A stretch of 8,007 nt of DNA, taken from NCBI GenBank assembly GCA_002423325.1, contig DIVQ01000138.1, positions 27,639-35,645 on the forward strand, given 5' to 3'. Position numbers and translations under genes: made by a program. Of the stretch, positions 6,748 to 8,007 are shown piece by piece. Position 1 is the first letter of the stretch; every line of letters starts with the position of its first letter. The DNA comes from Anaerolineales bacterium UBA6128. Its GTDB lineage: Bacteria > Chloroflexota > Anaerolineae > UBA1429. The notes under the pieces are model-generated. The model was not told the DNA's origin. It saw only the letters and a list, made by a program, of their open reading frames with translations, and did no database searches.

Positions 6748-6862
6748 ACCAGGCGAGACCGGACTGTGGAAAAAAGTGGTACCATACGGCGTATTGTGGG
6801 GCAAAGTGGGGATAAAATTGGCGTAAACTGTCCACCGCGTGATTCTGCCGTCAAAATGCATG

Positions 6863-6900
6863 GTGGCAGGGGCCATGATAAGATCCCTGTAACCTGCCAC
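6863..6900. other. 8-bp perfect inverted repeat
   Basis: GTGGCAGG (6863-6870) pairs perfectly with CCTGCCAC (6893-6900) around a 22-nt loop. An overlapping alternative pairs GGGCC (6870-6874) with GGCCC (6902-6906). The two pairings are mutually exclusive, as in switching structures, but no adjacent start codon or T-tract gives the element a clear function. Confidence 0.35.
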
Positions 6901-7901
6901 TGGCCCAAATCGGCCGAGGCTGTGAGGTGAAGATGGCATTACTTGGTGTACGGCAATGGGCAGATACGAGGAACTAAAAGGTACAAATTGACGTTTATAC
7001 AGTAAAAATTGGCTCTAATTATGCATTTATCTGCGATGTGCTGTAGGCAGTGACAGAGGCTGACCGCTTCGATGCCAAGGATGCACTGATTCGGTAACCA
7101 GAGGGTAATATCGTGTATTACTTGGCGTGATAACGGCATTAATAGACGCTTCTGGTATACTTGCGTCCTGGCAGAGAATGCCGAATGGCAGCTCCGCTTG
7201 TCATCTTGTGCGTAAAATGCCAGGAACGCCTGTGCAATGTGCCCCCCGGTACACGGGACGCTCACGATCAGCGGGGCCGCAACCGCTTCCGTGGTCAAGC
7301 CCCATCCTGCGCAGCGGCCGAGGCGTTGCCCGTTGCGTATCTTTTCCGCCTACAACTCCGTCTTCGTGAGTGAAGCAGGATGAACAACTGGCATCTTTTG
7401 TGAGCGCAGAGTGCCAAAACAGTGTGCAAAAACGCCACAGTAGCAGCGATATCGGTGCCTTCTTGCGGACGCGAGCTGATTAACAGCGTAGTTATTGGCA
7501 CTTATAGTGTATAAACTGGCGTAAATAATGCTATTCAGGGTAGCGGTTGTCCATGCCTGGGCTGGTACTCGGCTGGCATAAGAGTGTATGAATAGTGTAC
7601 AAAGTGGCGTAGATATGGCATTTTAGGAGTATTATAGGCGAGTTCCAGTCGAGGTCAAGGCTCATTGCTGGCGGTGGGCTCACATAGATACAATAGTGGG
7701 CGTATTAAAAGTATATATTGGCGTAAATAATGTACTTTATGGCGTCAGTGGAGCGCGCCAGTGCTGGCAAGGAGAGTCCGCCAGTAGGTAATTGAGTGGG
7801 AATATTGGGTAATTATCGGGCATAATTTGGCGTGTTGAAGGCACAAATAGGGCATTTGTGGCAATGGTGTGCGGCGGCAATAGGCATGGGACGGAACGAG
7901 T

Positions 7902-7930
7902 TTGTGTAATGTGGCAAAATGCTGTATAAT
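7902..7930 (+). promoter_or_regulatory. Possible promoter toward the right edge
   Basis: TTGTGT (7902-7907), a 17-nt spacer and a perfect TATAAT (7925-7930) resemble a sigma70 promoter with a poor -35 box. The TATAAT also belongs to a copy of the dispersed A/T-TTGGCG repeat, so the match may be incidental. Any gene it serves lies beyond the window. Confidence 0.2.
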
Positions 7931-8007
7931 TTGGCGCGATTAGAGCTCGGAATTGACAAATCCAGCCCAGCCACCGCAGCAATAGACCATGCTCTTACGT
8001 ATGCATG

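Larger units (their letters stand above)
6811..7940 (+). repeat. Dispersed degenerate TTGGCGTAAA repeat family
   Basis: Diverged copies of an A/T-rich word followed by TGGCG and then more A/T occur in the same orientation. TGGCG cores begin at 6819, 7123, 7517, 7605, 7719, 7740, 7828 and 7932. Exact shared words are TGGCGTAAATAATG at 7517-7530 and 7719-7732, ATTGGCGTAAA at 6817-6827 and 7717-7727, and ATAATTTGGCG at 7822-7832 and 7926-7936. From 7517 on, the main copies lie roughly 90-115 nt apart. The spacing is too irregular, and the copies too diverged, for a CRISPR array. Confidence 0.5.
6678..8007. other. Long gene-free spacer with helically phased G-runs
   Basis: This 1.3-kb stretch holds no reading frame that I recognise. 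Its conspicuous feature is short G-runs or single Gs recurring at 9-13 nt, mostly 10-11, separated by A/T-rich words. Clear blocks start near 6768 (6768, 6778, 6788, 6798, 6808, 6820, 6830), 6926-7012, 7486-7538, 7595-7648, 7687-7750 and 7787-7860 (7787, 7798, 7807, 7818, 7829, 7840, 7850, 7860). The mean spacing is close to the DNA helical repeat. The part at about 7146-7390 is GC-richer and lacks the pattern. No tRNA, rRNA, CRISPR array or insertion sequence is visible. Confidence 0.6.

Noticed and set aside
6765..6773. TGTGGAAAA, a match to the DnaA-box consensus on the - strand, with the near-match TGGGGATAA at 6807-6815
   Set aside because: A single box plus one near-match is expected by chance, and no dnaA, dnaN or further box cluster supports an origin.
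6529..6939. - strand reading frame of 136 codons
   Set aside because: It runs antisense through the end of the permease gene and the operon terminator hairpin; composition is that of a shadow frame and no family is recognised.
6939..7298. - strand reading frame of 119 codons starting at a TTG
   Set aside because: No recognisable domain, a TTG start without a ribosome binding site, a Cys/His/Leu-rich composition typical of chance frames, and it runs through the phased repeat region.
7127..7373. Two overlapping + strand frames of 70-80 codons
   Set aside because: They overlap each other in different frames, have no ribosome binding site or recognisable motif, and depend on the GC-rich block for their length.
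7505..7940. Possible CRISPR array in the dispersed repeats
   Set aside because: The copies are diverged, the conserved core is short (11-14 nt), the spacing varies from 21 to 114 nt, and no cas gene is present.

Overview
The window reads as bacterial chromosomal DNA of moderately high GC. The organism is probably a member of the Chloroflexota (Anaerolineae-like). This rests on the style of the Rex, MreB and MacA-like proteins, in particular the adaptor's coiled-coil motif around YDRVAWRPEIGMLPQ, which I associate with that phylum. The assignment is an inference from memory and needs a database search.

Layout. Positions 1-2359 hold a cell-envelope pair on the + strand. A perfect palindrome (1-24) precedes murA (53-1300), the first committed step of peptidoglycan synthesis. 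A short gap with a 9-bp hairpin follows, then an mreB-family actin homologue (1355-2359) whose phosphate-2 nucleotide motif is altered. Convergent to it, on the - strand, lies rex (2436-3068), the NADH/NAD+-sensing repressor. Rex is divergent from a three-gene + strand operon at 3243-6615: a MacA/HlyD-type membrane-fusion adaptor, a LolD/MacB-type ABC ATPase and a MacB/FtsX-type permease. The three genes overlap by 1 and 4 nt, so they are very likely translationally coupled parts of one tripartite exporter. The rex and exporter promoters sit back to back, with their -35 boxes separated by one base. That makes control of the exporter by Rex, or by another regulator binding there, plausible. A perfect 15-bp hairpin closes the operon at 6644-6677.

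Positions 6678-8007 (about 1.3 kb) carry no convincing gene. The first part is rich in dyad symmetries. Much of the rest is unusual: short G-runs (GG/GGG/GGGG) recur about every 10-11 nt and alternate with A/T-rich stretches, across several blocks. Diverged copies of a motif resembling TATAATTGGCGTAAATAATG are scattered through it, some sharing exact 11-14 nt words. A GC-richer block at about 7146-7390 interrupts the pattern. This helically phased, repeat-bearing spacer is the least explained part of the window and the best candidate for something undescribed; the altered MreB is the second.
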